Shown piece after piece: positions 17,371 through 27,507 of a stretch of DNA of 64,000 nt; within the stretch, counting starts at the first letter, position 1, and every line of letters starts with the position of its first letter. The notes beneath the pieces were generated by a model that saw nothing but the letters and a program-made list of their open reading frames with translations, was not told the origin of the DNA and did no database searches. Made by a program: the position numbers and the translations under genes. This stretch comes from Oscillatoriales cyanobacterium CG2_30_40_61 (GTDB lineage: Bacteria > Cyanobacteriota > Cyanobacteriia > Cyanobacteriales > Microcoleaceae), in assembly GCA_001873365.1 (NCBI GenBank), contig MNYZ01000097.1, positions 46,470-110,469 on the forward strand. The letters run 5' to 3'.

Positions 17371-18594
17371 ATGATCATTGATTTATTGTTAATTGGTGTC
17401 TTAGGATTTCTCGGGAGTTTCGGTCACTGTTTGGGAATGTGCGGCCCCTTAACCGTTGCTTTTTCTGTTTCCGATCAATCCTTGTCTCCAGGTAAAATTC
17501 CGTTGCAGTTTCATCTATTATTAAATTTAGGCCGGATTTTCAGTTATGCTTTAGTTGGAGCCATGATTGGCGGGTTAGGTTCGGTTTTAATTGCCAGTGG
17601 ACAAATGGCCGGAATTGGCAGTATTTTTCGCCAAGGAATAGCAATTTTTACAGGAATATTATTAATAATTTTAGGACTAGCTCAAATTAATCCCACTGTC
17701 TTTCATCGCTTCCCGATCATTCATCCCCTATCCCCCCAAAATTTACATAATCATCTGAGTAGATTGATGGTGAATGTATCTTTACAAAATCATGCTTTTA
17801 CTCCAATTTTATTGGGATTAATTTGGGGTTTAATTCCCTGTGGGTTTCTCTACACAGCCCAAATTAAAGCCGCAGAAACCGGAAATCTTGGCTTAGGAAT
17901 GCTAACAATGTTAGCCTTTGGGATCGGAACTTTCCCCACCATGTTAGGGGTAGGATTATTAACCGAAAAATTCACCGCCGACCGTCGAAGTCAATTATTT
18001 AGAATGGGGGGATGGATTACTTTATTAATCGGAATTTTAACCCTATTAAGAACGGGAAATCATATTGATTATACGGGATATGGTTCTTTAATTAGTTTAA
18101 TGTTAGCTTTAATTGCCCGTCCGATTAGCCGCCTTTGGTCGCAACCTTTAAAATATAGACGGTTTTTAGGAGTCGGAGCTTTTGTCTTAGCAATTGTGCA
18201 TACGGTACAAATGTTGGATCATACGTTCAAATGGAATTTAACGGCTTTTGGATTTATGATTCCCCAACATCAAGGAGGAATTATAGCTGGCGGGTTAGCA
18301 TTATTATTTATGATTCCGGCGGCGATTACCAGTTTTGATCAAATTCAAAATAATTTAGGAATATTCTGGCGTAGAATTCATTTATTAGCGGTTCCCGCGT
18401 TAATTTTAGCTGTGATCCATGCTCTGCTAATTGGGTCTAATTATTTCGGGAGATTTGATCTAACATTTTCCGATCAATTAAGAGGTTTTATTGTTATGAT
18501 TGTAACTTTAGTGGTATTATTGATTAGGTATCTTACTTTTTGGTCATTATTTGGGTTGGAAAAATTTTATGTTGCACCCGTCAAACAAAAATAA
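17371..18594 (+). CDS. SafE/UreH-type polytopic membrane protein
   Basis: 407 residues with about ten or eleven spans. The N-terminal half has GHCLGMCGPLTVAFS (near 17-31) and PCGFLYTAQIKAA, the cysteine-bearing signatures of the DsbD/CcdA-like UreH_2 (sulfite exporter SafE) family, which moves reductant or metal across membranes. The C-terminal half carries several histidines in spans (VHTVQMLDH, VIHALLIG), like a ferric-reductase or cytochrome b561 type bundle, so haem binding is possible. The gene overlaps the next by 26 bp. The pair may form a metal- or thiol-handling unit. That role is inferred. Confidence 0.8.
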   Translation: MIIDLLLIGVLGFLGSFGHCLGMCGPLTVAFSVSDQSLSPGKIPLQFHLLLNLGRIFSYALVGAMIGGLGSVLIASGQMAGIGSIFRQGIAIFTGILLIILGLAQINPTVFHRFPIIHPLSPQNLHNHLSRLMVNVSLQNHAFTPILLGLIWGLIPCGFLYTAQIKAAETGNLGLGMLTMLAFGIGTFPTMLGVGLLTEKFTADRRSQLFRMGGWITLLIGILTLLRTGNHIDYTGYGSLISLMLALIARPISRLWSQPLKYRRFLGVGAFVLAIVHTVQMLDHTFKWNLTAFGFMIPQHQGGIIAGGLALLFMIPAAITSFDQIQNNLGIFWRRIHLLAVPALILAVIHALLIGSNYFGRFDLTFSDQLRGFIVMIVTLVVLLIRYLTFWSLFGLEKFYVAPVKQK

Positions 18595-19039
18595 GTCTTT
18601 AAAATTATTATTAATTATTGGAACATTCCTCTGTGTTCAACCCCTAGAAAAATTCTCCTATTCTAACCCGGCTATTGCCCATGAAGTAGAAGTATCTGGA
18701 GATGTGGCGGTCACATTCCACCTAGAACCGAATCATAATCCCCGGGCAGGGGAAAAAGCCAGGATTTGGTTTGCCCTCACCCGTCGCGGTGGAAAAGTGA
18801 TTCCCCTATCGGAATGTAATTGTCAATTAGGAATTTATCGCGAACCTCGGTCAGCCCAAGACCCACCATTAATACAGCCCCAATTAAAAGCAATTTCTGC
18901 GGAAAAATATCAGGGTATTCCGGGGGCGGAAGTTATATTTCCCCAAGCTGGAATTTATCAATTAGAATTCAAAGGAACTCCTCAAAAAAATCAGGACTTT
19001 AAACCGTTTAAAACCCAGTATGCGGTGACAGTCCGATAA
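18569..19039 (+). CDS. Exported protein of unknown function
   Basis: 156 residues from ATG 18569. A TTG at 18551 is also open, but the ATG leaves a normal signal peptide (NKSLKLLLIIGTFLCVQPL). The mature part begins near an AIAHEVEVSGDVAVTFHLEP stretch and is predicted to be beta-rich, with a CNC motif near the middle. The start overlaps the end of the SafE/UreH-type gene by 26 bp, so translation is probably coupled. Such small exported proteins beside SafE/UreH proteins may bind a metal (the H-rich start and CNC would suit that), but this is only a guess. Confidence 0.75.
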   Translation: MLHPSNKNKSLKLLLIIGTFLCVQPLEKFSYSNPAIAHEVEVSGDVAVTFHLEPNHNPRAGEKARIWFALTRRGGKVIPLSECNCQLGIYREPRSAQDPPLIQPQLKAISAEKYQGIPGAEVIFPQAGIYQLEFKGTPQKNQDFKPFKTQYAVTVR

Positions 19040-19075
19040 TGGGCACTCACCCCAAAATCTTCACTTGCGAGATCC

Positions 19076-19104
19076 TTGCTGCGGTGATCCCCCTTTCAGA
19101 TAAA
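19076..19104 (+). promoter_or_regulatory. Candidate promoter of acpP
   Basis: TTGCTG (19076-19081) and GATAAA (19099-19104) are 17 bp apart, giving a sigma-70-like pair about 210 bp before the acpP start. It leaves a long 5' UTR. This is a pattern call only. Confidence 0.35.
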
Positions 19105-19313
19105 ATGGTATACGCGACATCCAATAGAGCGAACATCACCCCAGCAATGGGTGAAAGTAGACAAATAGATCTCCACCAGATGGCAACACCTTTCCCTAGT
19201 GAAAGGAGATTGCAGGCGGTTAAAACCGCTATGAGTCTTGGTTGATGAGCAATGTCGAATCATTTTCTCTCAGGTCTAAGGACACTGAGTTTCCCAATTC
19301 CTATGAGGTTTTT

Positions 19314-19550
19314 ATGAGTGACATCGCAGAAAGAGTAAAAAAAATTATTGCGGAACAATTAGACGTTGAGGAACAGAAAATTACTCCATCGGCTAACTTC
19401 TTGGATGACTTAGGCGCCGATTCTCTGGATACGGTGGAACTGGTTATGGCGTTAGAAGAAGAATTTGATACCGAAATTCCTGATGAAGATGCCGAAAAGA
19501 TTAAGACCGTTCAAGACGCTATAGACTACATCACAGGAAACCAGCAGTAG
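19314..19550 (+). CDS. acpP: Acyl carrier protein
   Basis: 78 residues from ATG 19314, the standard length. It carries growing acyl chains in type II fatty acid synthesis. The phosphopantetheine site is the serine in [19 protein letters not shown] (about S38), and the protein is strongly acidic with the usual four-helix pattern. An upstream in-frame ATG would add 24 residues with no family support. GAGG sits 7-10 nt before the chosen ATG. fabF follows 231 bp later on the same strand, a pairing kept in most bacteria. Confidence 0.97.
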   Translation: MSDIAERVKKIIAEQLDVEEQKITPSANFLDDLGADSLDTVELVMALEEEFDTEIPDEDAEKIKTVQDAIDYITGNQQ

Positions 19551-19781
19551 ACTACTACATCGACAACCAAGCCAAAGCATCGGCTTAATCTGCAACTGCG
19601 GTAAAATCAACAGAATAAGCGGAGGATTAGCCTTCCATCAATCTGACAGAGATTTTGCTGCGGTGCGACTGTCTGGGTTAGGTAATCCCAACCCCTGTTA
19701 ATTAAACTACTATGATTAACCTTGGTTTTGGTTCTCACTGACGTTCTGCATTTTGGGTGATCAATTTTTGAATCGAATATC

Positions 19782-21035
19782 ATGACTAGGATGAATTTGA
19801 AGCGTGTTGTTATAACTGGTTTAGGGGCAATTACTCCGCTAGGAAATACCAAGGCTGAATATTGGGACGGGTTAATCAACGGACGCAATGGAATTGGCCT
19901 AATTACCCGATTTGATGCGTCAAAGCACGATTGTCGCATTGCGGGTGAGGTAAAGGGATTTGACCCCTGTGATTACATCTCACGCAAAGAAGCAAAGCGG
20001 ATGGATCGCTTCGCTCAATTTGCAGTGGCTGCGAGTCAGCAAGCTATTTCTGATGCCGGATTCGTGATTAATGACTTAAATGCAGAACAGGTGGGTGTCA
20101 TTATTGGCACGGGCATTGGCGGGCTGAAGGTACTTGAAGATCAGCAAGAAATCTATTTAACTCGTGGCCCCGATCGCTGTAGTCCGTTTATGATCCCGAT
20201 GATGATTGCCAATATGGCGGCCGGACTCACGGCTATTCATACCGGGGCCAAGGGGCCTAACTCCTGTTCGGTGACGGCCTGCGCGGCTGGATCAAATTCC
20301 GTGGGCGATGCCTTTCGTTTAATTCAACGGGGCTATGCTCAAGCCATGATTTGTGGCGGCACCGAAGCAGCAGTTACCCCGTTATCGGTGGCGGGATTTG
20401 CCGCAGCCCGGGCCCTATCTACTCGCAATCATGAACCCATGAAGGCCTGTCGTCCTTTTGATCGCGATCGGGATGGGTTTGTCATGGGAGAGGGAGCCGG
20501 AATTTTACTATTAGAAGAATTAGAGGGTGCTTTAAGTCGGGGCGCTCGGATTTATGCGGAATTGGTGGGTTATGGGATGACCTGTGATGCCTACCACATG
20601 ACTTCCCCGGTTCCTGGGGGAGAAGGAGCAAGTCGGGCAATTTCCTTGGCGATGAAGGATGCCGGAATTACCCCGGATCAAATTAGTTATATTAATGCCC
20701 ATGGAACCAGTACCTCTGCTAACGACTTGACCGAAACCACCGCCATTAAACGGGTATTAGGGGAGAGTGCTTACAAGATCACGGTAAGTTCTACTAAATC
20801 AATGACCGGTCACTTGTTAGGGGGATCCGGAGGCATTGAAGCGGTGGCGACGGCAATGGCTATTGCCGAAGATCGGGTGCCTCCGACGATTAATTTGGAT
20901 AATCCCGATCCCGAATGTGATTTGGACTATGTTCCTCACCAAAGTCGCGCCCAAGTTGTTAATGTGGCCTTATCCAATTCCTTTGGATTTGGCGGTCATA
21001 ATGTCACCTTAGCATTTAAAAAATTTCAACAGTGA
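19782..21035 (+). CDS. fabF: Beta-ketoacyl-ACP synthase II
   Basis: 417 residues. It condenses malonyl-ACP with acyl-ACP to lengthen fatty acids. The Cys-His-His triad is present: the nucleophile in [11 protein letters not shown], and the histidines in [14 protein letters not shown] and [15 protein letters not shown]. The glycine-rich C-terminal NSFGFGGHN is typical. The start could also be the ATG three codons in (MNLKRVV). It lies downstream of acpP, with a gap of 231 bp that holds no gene, and ends at a strong terminator (21070-21134). It acts in the cytoplasm. Confidence 0.97.
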   Translation: MTRMNLKRVVITGLGAITPLGNTKAEYWDGLINGRNGIGLITRFDASKHDCRIAGEVKGFDPCDYISRKEAKRMDRFAQFAVAASQQAISDAGFVINDLNAEQVGVIIGTGIGGLKVLEDQQEIYLTRGPDRCSPFMIPMMIANMAAGLTAIHTGAKGPNSCSVTACAAGSNSVGDAFRLIQRGYAQAMICGGTEAAVTPLSVAGFAAARALSTRNHEPMKACRPFDRDRDGFVMGEGAGILLLEELEGALSRGARIYAELVGYGMTCDAYHMTSPVPGGEGASRAISLAMKDAGITPDQISYINAHGTSTSANDLTETTAIKRVLGESAYKITVSSTKSMTGHLLGGSGGIEAVATAMAIAEDRVPPTINLDNPDPECDLDYVPHQSRAQVVNVALSNSFGFGGHNVTLAFKKFQQ

Positions 21036-21069
21036 TCAGCAATCTTGATCAAGGTTACAAAATTTTATC

Positions 21070-21134
21070 CTAGAGGTTTGGTCTTGTCCCCTGATTTTCG
21101 TTTGGGTTTGGAGACCAAACCCCTAGAGTTTTTT
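21070..21134 (+). terminator. Rho-independent terminator of fabF
   Basis: CTAGAGGTTTGGTCT pairs with AGACCAAACCCCTAGAG across a loop of about 27 nt and is followed by TTTTTT. It ends the acpP/fabF unit just before sat. Confidence 0.85.
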
Positions 21135-21213
21135 GGGCACAAATCCTAGTAGGATAGAAAATAAAGAAATTTCAATAATTGCTATTTTTGTAGTTAGCTT
21201 AGAGAGGTTATCC

Positions 21214-22389
21214 TTGAGTCAATCACTAGACGCCATTGCTCCCCATGGTGGACATCTTATTAATCGGATTGCAACTCCTGACCAACGACGGGAATTTTTG
21301 GAGAAAGCAGAACATTTACCGATAGTTCAGTTGGATGAGCGCTCGCTTTCTGATTTAGAATTAATCGCTATTGGGGGTTTTAGTCCCCTGACTGGGTTTA
21401 TGGGACAGGCGGACTATAAAACCGTTGTTGACCAAATGCACCTGAGCAATGGTTTACCCTGGTCAATTCCGATTACTTTGTCCGTATCCGAGGAAGTCGC
21501 CTCAACCCTCAACCCTGGGGATTTGGTGCGTTTAGATTCCCCCGCCGGTGATTTTGTTGGGGTTTTGGAACTGACCGAAAAATATTCCTACGACAAGGAA
21601 ACCGAAGCCCTCAAGGTCTATCGCACCACGGACGAAAAACATCCTGGGGTGCAGGTGGTTTATGATCAAGGAGGAGTTAATCTCGCTGGCCCGGTATGGT
21701 TATTAGAGCGCCAATCCCATCCCTACTTCCCCAAATATCAAATTGACCCGGCAGAATCTAGGGCGATATTTAAAGAAAAAGGCTGGAAAACTATTGTCGG
21801 ATTTCAAACCCGAAATCCCATCCATCGCGCCCATGAATATATCCAAAAATGTGCTTTAGAAACCGTTGATGGCTTGTTTTTGCATCCTTTGGTCGGGGCG
21901 ACAAAATCCGATGATATTCCGGCGGATGTGCGAATGCGGTGTTATGAAATTTTGATTGATCATTACTATCCTAAACAACGGGTTATTTTAGCAATTAATC
22001 CCGCCGCCATGCGTTATGCTGGGCCGCGCGAAGCGATTTTTCATGCCCTGGTGCGGAAAAATTATGGCTGTACTCATTTTATTGTGGGTCGAGATCATGC
22101 CGGGGTAGGCGACTATTATGGCACTTACGATGCTCAATATATTTTTAATGAGTTTGAACCGGGGGAATTAGGCATTACTCCGATGATGTTTGAACACGCT
22201 TTTTACTGTAAGGTAACTGAAGGAATGGCAACCAGCAAAACCAGTCCCAGTACCCCAGAACAGCGAATTCATTTATCAGGAACTAAGGTACGAGAATTAC
22301 TCCGTCGGGGAGAATTACCGCCCCCGGAATTTTCCCGCCCAGAAGTTGCCAATGAATTGATTAAAGCGATGAAAACAAATAATCAGTAA
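21214..22389 (+). CDS. sat: Sulfate adenylyltransferase (ATP sulfurylase)
   Basis: 391 residues from TTG 21214. It makes adenosine phosphosulfate from ATP and sulfate, the first step of sulfate assimilation. The ATP-binding [12 protein letters not shown] and [17 protein letters not shown] motifs are intact, as is the C-terminal [14 protein letters not shown] chose the TTG because GAGAGG lies 6 nt upstream and the length then fits the family. An earlier TTG at 21133 lies inside the fabF terminator tract. It is a single gene. Confidence 0.95.
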   Translation: MSQSLDAIAPHGGHLINRIATPDQRREFLEKAEHLPIVQLDERSLSDLELIAIGGFSPLTGFMGQADYKTVVDQMHLSNGLPWSIPITLSVSEEVASTLNPGDLVRLDSPAGDFVGVLELTEKYSYDKETEALKVYRTTDEKHPGVQVVYDQGGVNLAGPVWLLERQSHPYFPKYQIDPAESRAIFKEKGWKTIVGFQTRNPIHRAHEYIQKCALETVDGLFLHPLVGATKSDDIPADVRMRCYEILIDHYYPKQRVILAINPAAMRYAGPREAIFHALVRKNYGCTHFIVGRDHAGVGDYYGTYDAQYIFNEFEPGELGITPMMFEHAFYCKVTEGMATSKTSPSTPEQRIHLSGTKVRELLRRGELPPPEFSRPEVANELIKAMKTNNQ

Positions 22390-22399
22390 TCAATGATTA

Positions 22400-22424
22400 G
22401 TTATCAGTTATCAGTTATCAGTGT
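22400..22424. repeat. Short tandem repeat (AGTTATC)
   Basis: About three copies of AGTTATC in the gap after sat. It is the same kind of 7-bp iteration found elsewhere in the window. Confidence 0.75.
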
Positions 22425-22561
22425 AAGAGTTAATATTATAGTTAATAGTTTATTAGCTGTTTTTTAATTCTAACCTGATCATTGGTAAGGTTTAAAGATA
22501 CGCCGTAGCAAGTCTAACCACTGATTATTGATTACTGATCACTGATTACTGACTTTTGGTA

Positions 22562-24853
22562 ATGGGACTAAAACGACGGGAATTTTTACAACGGGCTGGC
22601 TTACTTCTGGCTGCGCTGGGGATTAATCAAAGATTGTATGATCATACTAATCAAGCCTTAGCACAGCCAGCCCGACGGAAGTTAGCCCTATTAGTTGGAA
22701 TTAATCAATATCCAACTACAAATCGGATTGAGGAACCGTTGCAAGGCTGTTTAACGGATGTGGAATTGCAACGGAATTTGTTATTGTATAAATTTGGGTT
22801 TCAACCCGATGATATTCTTGTCTTAACTGATCAAGCAGCCACTCGCAATCAAATTGAATCTGCTTTTATTTCCCATTTAATTCAACAAGCTCAAATGGGG
22901 GATTTAGTCCTGTTTCATTTTAGTGGTTATGGGAGTTGTATTCCCCGTGATAATTCGGTTGATCATCAATCTCAAATTCAATATTCTTACCTTCCTGTTG
23001 ATGCGGCTTTATCAGAACAGGAAATTGTTAATGATATTTTAGAGGATACCTTATGGTTGTTATTGCGATCGCTAAAAACTTCTAACTTAATTACTATTTT
23101 AGATACAAGTTTTATTTATCCAGGATCTCATCAACAAGGGACTCTAAAAATTCGCGCCATTCCCAGTCCCACAACCGTTAAAATTAATCCCTCAGAATTA
23201 GAATTACAAAATAAATTATTATCGGATTTAGGTATTTCCCGTGCAGAATTAGAACAACGAAAACCCGGTTTACCAGGGATAGTTTTATCCGCATCCCAAC
23301 CCTCCCAAATCGCTACAGAAGGTCGATGGGATGGCTTTAATGCCGGATTCTTCACTTACATCTTAACCCAAACCCTCTGGAGGGCAAGTTCACCACGGAA
23401 TTTATCAGATCAAATCCGTCGAGTGGCCGGAGAAGTGGAACAAATTGTCGGATCATATCAACAACCACAACTTCGACGCACATTAACCGGGTCTAATAGT
23501 AAAACTGAATCAGAATTTTCTTTAGGGAATTTATGGGTTAATTCTCCTCCGGTTGATGGTGTAATTACCGGAGTTGAAGATAACGGCAAAACAGCAAAAA
23601 TTTTATTAACTGGTCTGCCAGCTTTTGTGTTAGATTCCTATAGTTTAAATAGTGTATTAACAATTATATCAGTGTCTGATAATTTAGAAAATCCTGTCTA
23701 TTTACAACTGCGTTCTCGCACAGGGTTAAATGCTAAAGCTCAAATAAAAACCAAAAATACAACCTCATTATTAGAAATCGGACAAAAGCTGCAAGAATTA
23801 GTTCGGATTTTACCCACAAAAATAGATTTAAAAATTGCCTTAGATTCTCAATTATCTCGAATTGAACGAGTGGATGCAACCAGCGCCTTTTCCGATGCTT
23901 CCCGGATGACTATTGTAGCGGCTGATCAACCGGCGGATTATGTTCTGAGTCGGGTTACAGATACTACTATTGCTCAAGCATTAAATGCACCCCTATCTCC
24001 TTTATTTCAGGGTAGATATGGCTTATTTTCTAAGGGTTTAGCGTTACTTCCCGATACCGTTGGCGAAGGAGGAGAAGCCGTAAAAGTTGCGGTGCATCGG
24101 TTAATTCCGCAACTAAAAACCCGTTTAGCAATTAAGTTATTAAGATTAACAGAAAATGAACGGTCTTCATCTTTAAAAGTCAGAGTAACTTTAAATTTAT
24201 TATCCCCCCAATCCCAAGTTTTAATCAAACGGGAAACCCAGGGAAGAATTATTAATACAATTAATTCTATTAATTCAGAAACAAGTAAAAATATTAATTC
24301 TAATTCTAGTTCAAATCCAGCTATTATTTCAGCTTCAGAAACCCTAGGAATTGTAACGGTTTCCATCGGCAGTCGTTTACAATATAAACTGCAAAATCAG
24401 GGAGAAATTCCAATTTATTTTATAATTTTTTCAGTCAATACTCAAGGACAAACTTATATTTTTAATTCGGGCTTTGATCCTCAGCAACAACAGGTTTTAC
24501 CCGGTAAATCTTTAAGTTTACCTGCTGCTAATGTTAACAGTGGAAATTCCTCGGCGGAAATTATAGGAGAAACAGTCAAAGGCCCAGTAGGATTAGCAGA
24601 AACTCACGTTATTTTAAGTCCCAGTCCCTTTATAGAAACCTTAGCTATTTCCGAGAAGAATTTTAAGGAAAAAGAAGGACTTTTAAAGTTTAATTCAGTT
24701 TCTAATCCTTTAGAGATGGCTGATGCAATTTTACAGGATTTGGGTCGAGGTAGTCAACCTATACTAGAAAAAATGGGGATGATTACGGATGATTTAGCCC
24801 TCGATATTAATAGTTGGGCGACGTTAAATTTTGTTTATCGAGTTGTGGGCTAG
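22562..24853 (+). CDS. Caspase-fold protein lacking the catalytic His-Cys pair (pseudo-orthocaspase)
   Basis: 763 residues from ATG 22562. The start MGLKRREFLQRAG with a hydrophobic stretch looks like a Tat-type signal. A p20-like caspase domain follows (about 38-290): LALLVGINQYP, LVLFHFSGYGS and LITILDTSFIYPG. In active family members these read ..SGHGS and ..LDCCHSG, so the catalytic His is Tyr (Y123) and the catalytic Cys is Ser (S183). Cyanobacterial orthocaspases with this Y/S pair are known and taken to be non-proteolytic. The C-terminal ~450 residues are Ser/Asn-rich with a DUF4384-like segment (GEIPIYFIIFSVNTQGQTYI). It is likely periplasmic and acts as a scaffold or regulator. Confidence 0.87.
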   Translation: MGLKRREFLQRAGLLLAALGINQRLYDHTNQALAQPARRKLALLVGINQYPTTNRIEEPLQGCLTDVELQRNLLLYKFGFQPDDILVLTDQAATRNQIESAFISHLIQQAQMGDLVLFHFSGYGSCIPRDNSVDHQSQIQYSYLPVDAALSEQEIVNDILEDTLWLLLRSLKTSNLITILDTSFIYPGSHQQGTLKIRAIPSPTTVKINPSELELQNKLLSDLGISRAELEQRKPGLPGIVLSASQPSQIATEGRWDGFNAGFFTYILTQTLWRASSPRNLSDQIRRVAGEVEQIVGSYQQPQLRRTLTGSNSKTESEFSLGNLWVNSPPVDGVITGVEDNGKTAKILLTGLPAFVLDSYSLNSVLTIISVSDNLENPVYLQLRSRTGLNAKAQIKTKNTTSLLEIGQKLQELVRILPTKIDLKIALDSQLSRIERVDATSAFSDASRMTIVAADQPADYVLSRVTDTTIAQALNAPLSPLFQGRYGLFSKGLALLPDTVGEGGEAVKVAVHRLIPQLKTRLAIKLLRLTENERSSSLKVRVTLNLLSPQSQVLIKRETQGRIINTINSINSETSKNINSNSSSNPAIISASETLGIVTVSIGSRLQYKLQNQGEIPIYFIIFSVNTQGQTYIFNSGFDPQQQQVLPGKSLSLPAANVNSGNSSAEIIGETVKGPVGLAETHVILSPSPFIETLAISEKNFKEKEGLLKFNSVSNPLEMADAILQDLGRGSQPILEKMGMITDDLALDINSWATLNFVYRVVG

Positions 24854-25047
24854 AAGCTGAGATTAGAATATAAATGAACTGAGTTAGAAAAGCCCTAGGA
24901 TCATCTCCTGTACCTAGTTAATATTAAATGTAGTATCAATGGTGATAAGTCCGAGTTAAACGGGGAATAAATTCCCCCGCTTCCTGTTTCCTCTGGTGGT
25001 CTAAATACACACTCGTTTCCACACTCCTATCCTTTTTTTAGGATTTC

Positions 25048-26169
25048 CTATTGAGCAGAAAGATTGCGTTCAACTTCAGCGATCGCTGCTTGATGTTCAG
25101 CCTCCGTCCGACTAAAAATATGGGTTCCGTCGTATCGGGCCATAAAATATAAATAATCCGTTTTTTCCGGGGTTAAGGTAGCCTTTAAACTGGCTAAACC
25201 TGGACTCGCGATCGCCGTTGGCGGTAAACCCACATTGATATAAGTATTGTAGGGAGAGGGCGTTTCCACCTGTTTAAAGGTTAAAGGTTGATCAACGGTT
25301 TGACGAATACCCAAAGCATATTCCACCGTCGGATCAGCCGCCAGTTGAATTCCCTGTTGTAAACGGTTATGAAATACCCCAGAAATCCGATTTCTTTCAC
25401 TGGGAATAACAGCTTCTTTTTCCACAATACTAGCTAAAGCCACCCATTGATTTAAACTCAAATTCTGTTTAGATGCAGCTTGTTGATAAACGGGTAAAGC
25501 CTGTTCCTTAAACCGATTTAACATCTGACGGATCACCCCTTGAGGGGTAACTTCAGCCGCTTCAACTTGATAGGTGTCGGGAAATAAAAAGCCCTCTAAT
25601 AACGGTAAATTGGGCGGAAGCCAAGGATAATCCTGATCGGGAATTTGGCGACTCGCTGCGAGAAATTCCTGGGCCGAGAAAAATCCCTGTCCCTGAAAAT
25701 ATTCGGCCATTTGTTGAATTGACCACCCTTCGGGGACGGTGAAACTCAGAGTCATCACCTCACCATTCCAAATCGTAGACGCCACTTGACTTAGGGACTG
25801 GGTAGGAGCCAGGGAATAGCTTCCCGCCTTAAAATCTCCTTGGGGGTTTTGGAAGACTAACCAACGCGCCCACAGTCTCCAAGCCAAATCAGAACGAATT
25901 AATCCCGCAGCCTTGAGATCTTCGCCAATTTGCTGACTAGAAGTTCCTGGGGGAATCAGAATTTTAACGCTGTTTCCCTTGGTGTCAGAGGAGTTAACCT
26001 GTTCCTCCGTTTGGGGAGCGGCACTGGCCCAACTCCACCAGGCCCAACCTTGCCATCCCAAAAATCCCCAAATAATCGGTAGAATTAGAAGATAAAAAAA
26101 TCCTTTAGAAAACCGTTTCATCGTTTTTCTGTCTTGAGTTTTTTTCTGCTTTGTTGGTGCAATTCCCAA
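25048..26169 (-). CDS. mltG: Endolytic murein transglycosylase MltG
   Basis: About 373 residues. It cleaves glycan strands at the membrane to terminate peptidoglycan synthesis. One span near the N-terminus (FFYLLILPIIWGFLGWQGWA), then a LysM-like part and the YceG domain with the catalytic glutamate in ALASIVEKEAV and the LPPTAIASPGLASLKATL motif. The TTG at 26169 has AGGGAGAAG just upstream. The ATG at 26121 (MKRFSKGF) has no good ribosome site but is a common annotation, so the start is open. It is downstream of DUF3727, ruvX and a GNAT gene on the same strand. Confidence 0.93.
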   Translation of the reverse strand: MGIAPTKQKKTQDRKTMKRFSKGFFYLLILPIIWGFLGWQGWAWWSWASAAPQTEEQVNSSDTKGNSVKILIPPGTSSQQIGEDLKAAGLIRSDLAWRLWARWLVFQNPQGDFKAGSYSLAPTQSLSQVASTIWNGEVMTLSFTVPEGWSIQQMAEYFQGQGFFSAQEFLAASRQIPDQDYPWLPPNLPLLEGFLFPDTYQVEAAEVTPQGVIRQMLNRFKEQALPVYQQAASKQNLSLNQWVALASIVEKEAVIPSERNRISGVFHNRLQQGIQLAADPTVEYALGIRQTVDQPLTFKQVETPSPYNTYINVGLPPTAIASPGLASLKATLTPEKTDYLYFMARYDGTHIFSRTEAEHQAAIAEVERNLSAQ

Positions 26170-26272
26170 GCGACTTCTCCCTAATTAAAACTTGCATAAA
26201 AACTGAAATTATTTTAGCTAAATTATTAGAAAAGATCTGCCCACAAAAATAGTAGAAACAGATCTAAATCTA

Positions 26273-26869
26273 TTAATCTAAAGCATCAAAAAGTTGATCT
26301 TCAATTAAGGGTAAAAGAGGTTCTAACCTTTTAAATTCTTCGGGAGATAGTTGTTTATATTCTCCTTCTTCATTAGCTTGAGCCAGAATAAAAAACGGAT
26401 CGGCTGGGGTGTAAATGCCATATTCCTGTTCCTCATGGTAGAAACTAGCTAACCAGAGCAATTCCTCATATTCTTGTTCATCGGGTTCAGAAGAATCCAA
26501 ATCAAGATTAGAGTCTCCATCCTCTGGAAAATCCGGTAATTCTCCAGCTACAGTTAGGGTAATTCCCGTTCGTTTTAAATCCAAATTGTGTTCTGCTAAA
26601 ACCGCTTTAGCAGTTTTAAAAATTCTGTCAATTTCTGCTTCTGATTCTACCGGAACTGCGGATTCATCATCATCCTCATCGTCATCCCAAGTTAGAATTT
26701 CGATGGGTGAGTCCACGGGTAGAAGTAATCCATAATCTTGACCTTCTAACTCAATTGAGGATTGTAAGACGCAAACTAGCGATCGCCCCTGTTCATCCGT
26801 CAGGGTCACGGTCACTTGTTCTTCCTCAGAACGTCCATTTTCTTCAGGAAATTTAGATGGGAACATCAT
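26273..26869 (-). CDS. DUF3727 family protein
   Basis: 198 residues, very acidic, soluble. It holds two related halves: VTVTLTDEQGRSLVCVLQSS..YGLLLPVDSPIEIL near the start and LASFYHEEQEYGIYTPADPFFILA near the end. This DUF1292/DUF3727 pattern is typical of cyanobacteria and plastids. The function is unknown. It is placed between ruvX and mltG, the usual order in cyanobacteria, which suggests a shared operon. A 150-bp heptamer array separates it from ruvX. Confidence 0.85.
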   Translation of the reverse strand: MMFPSKFPEENGRSEEEQVTVTLTDEQGRSLVCVLQSSIELEGQDYGLLLPVDSPIEILTWDDDEDDDESAVPVESEAEIDRIFKTAKAVLAEHNLDLKRTGITLTVAGELPDFPEDGDSNLDLDSSEPDEQEYEELLWLASFYHEEQEYGIYTPADPFFILAQANEEGEYKQLSPEEFKRLEPLLPLIEDQLFDALD

Positions 26870-26917
26870 TTATATCGTACTATTTTTAACCATATTAAAC
26901 GTTACTGGTAACAAGTG

Positions 26918-27070
26918 TCAGTCATCAGTCATCAGTCATCAGTCATCAGTCATCAGTCATCAGTCATCAGTTCATCACCCATTCCCCATTCCCCATTCCC
27001 CATTCCCCATTACCCATTACCCATTACCCATTACCCATTACCCATTACCCATTACCCATTACCCATTACC
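26918..27070. repeat. Compound 7-bp tandem repeats (TCAGTCA, CATTCCC, CATTACC)
   Basis: Seven or eight copies of a TCAGTCA unit (26918-26972) turn into CATTCCC units and then CATTACC units up to 27070. Three related heptamers follow one another, which suggests slippage followed by point mutation and spread. It lies between ruvX and DUF3727 and stops just past the ruvX stop codon. Confidence 0.95.
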
Positions 27071-27076
27071 TACTCC

Positions 27077-27505
27077 CTACCTCCTCTGATCTAACCATTG
27101 TTGCAAAATCAAGGCAGCGGCTTTGCGATCGATCATGCTTTTATTGCGAGAGGGAGAAATATTGTCCGCAATCATTAATTGTTCCGCCTGGTAGGAGGTC
27201 AGACGTTCATCAATGTATTCCAGGGGTAAATTCAAGGCATGGGCTAACCGTTGAGCATAGTTTTGGGTATATTTAGCCTGAGAACCTAAAGAACCGTCGA
27301 GATGGTAAGGTAAACCCGCCACTAATACCTGTACTTGCCTCTGCTGTACCAGTTCTTGAAATTGAGCCATATCCTGGGCAAAAGAACGTCGCAGAATCGT
27401 GGTTAGTCCGGTTGCAATTAAGCCCGTACCATCACAACCGGCGACGCCAATGCGTTTACGACCAATATCTAATCCCAAGGCAGAAATAAACAGGAATTTT
27501 CCCAT
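27077..27505 (-). CDS. ruvX: Holliday-junction-resolvase-like / pre-16S rRNA nuclease
   Basis: 142 residues, the usual size for YqgF/RuvX. The RNase H-like motifs are present: LGLDIGRKRIGVAGCD at the start, VLVAGLPYHLDGS in the middle, YIDERLTS and a final DRKAAALILQQWL. The family matures the 5' end of 16S rRNA in E. coli and has been linked to recombination. It begins 2 bp before the end of the GNAT gene spacing (stop of GNAT at 27508), so the two are translationally linked. The heptamer array starts right after its stop. Confidence 0.93.
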   Translation of the reverse strand: MGKFLFISALGLDIGRKRIGVAGCDGTGLIATGLTTILRRSFAQDMAQFQELVQQRQVQVLVAGLPYHLDGSLGSQAKYTQNYAQRLAHALNLPLEYIDERLTSYQAEQLMIADNISPSRNKSMIDRKAAALILQQWLDQRR

Positions 27506-27507
27506 AA

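Noticed and set aside
19039-19245. Open frame of 68 codons before acpP
   Set aside because: No ribosome site, no recognisable protein pattern, and it covers a likely promoter and leader of acpP.
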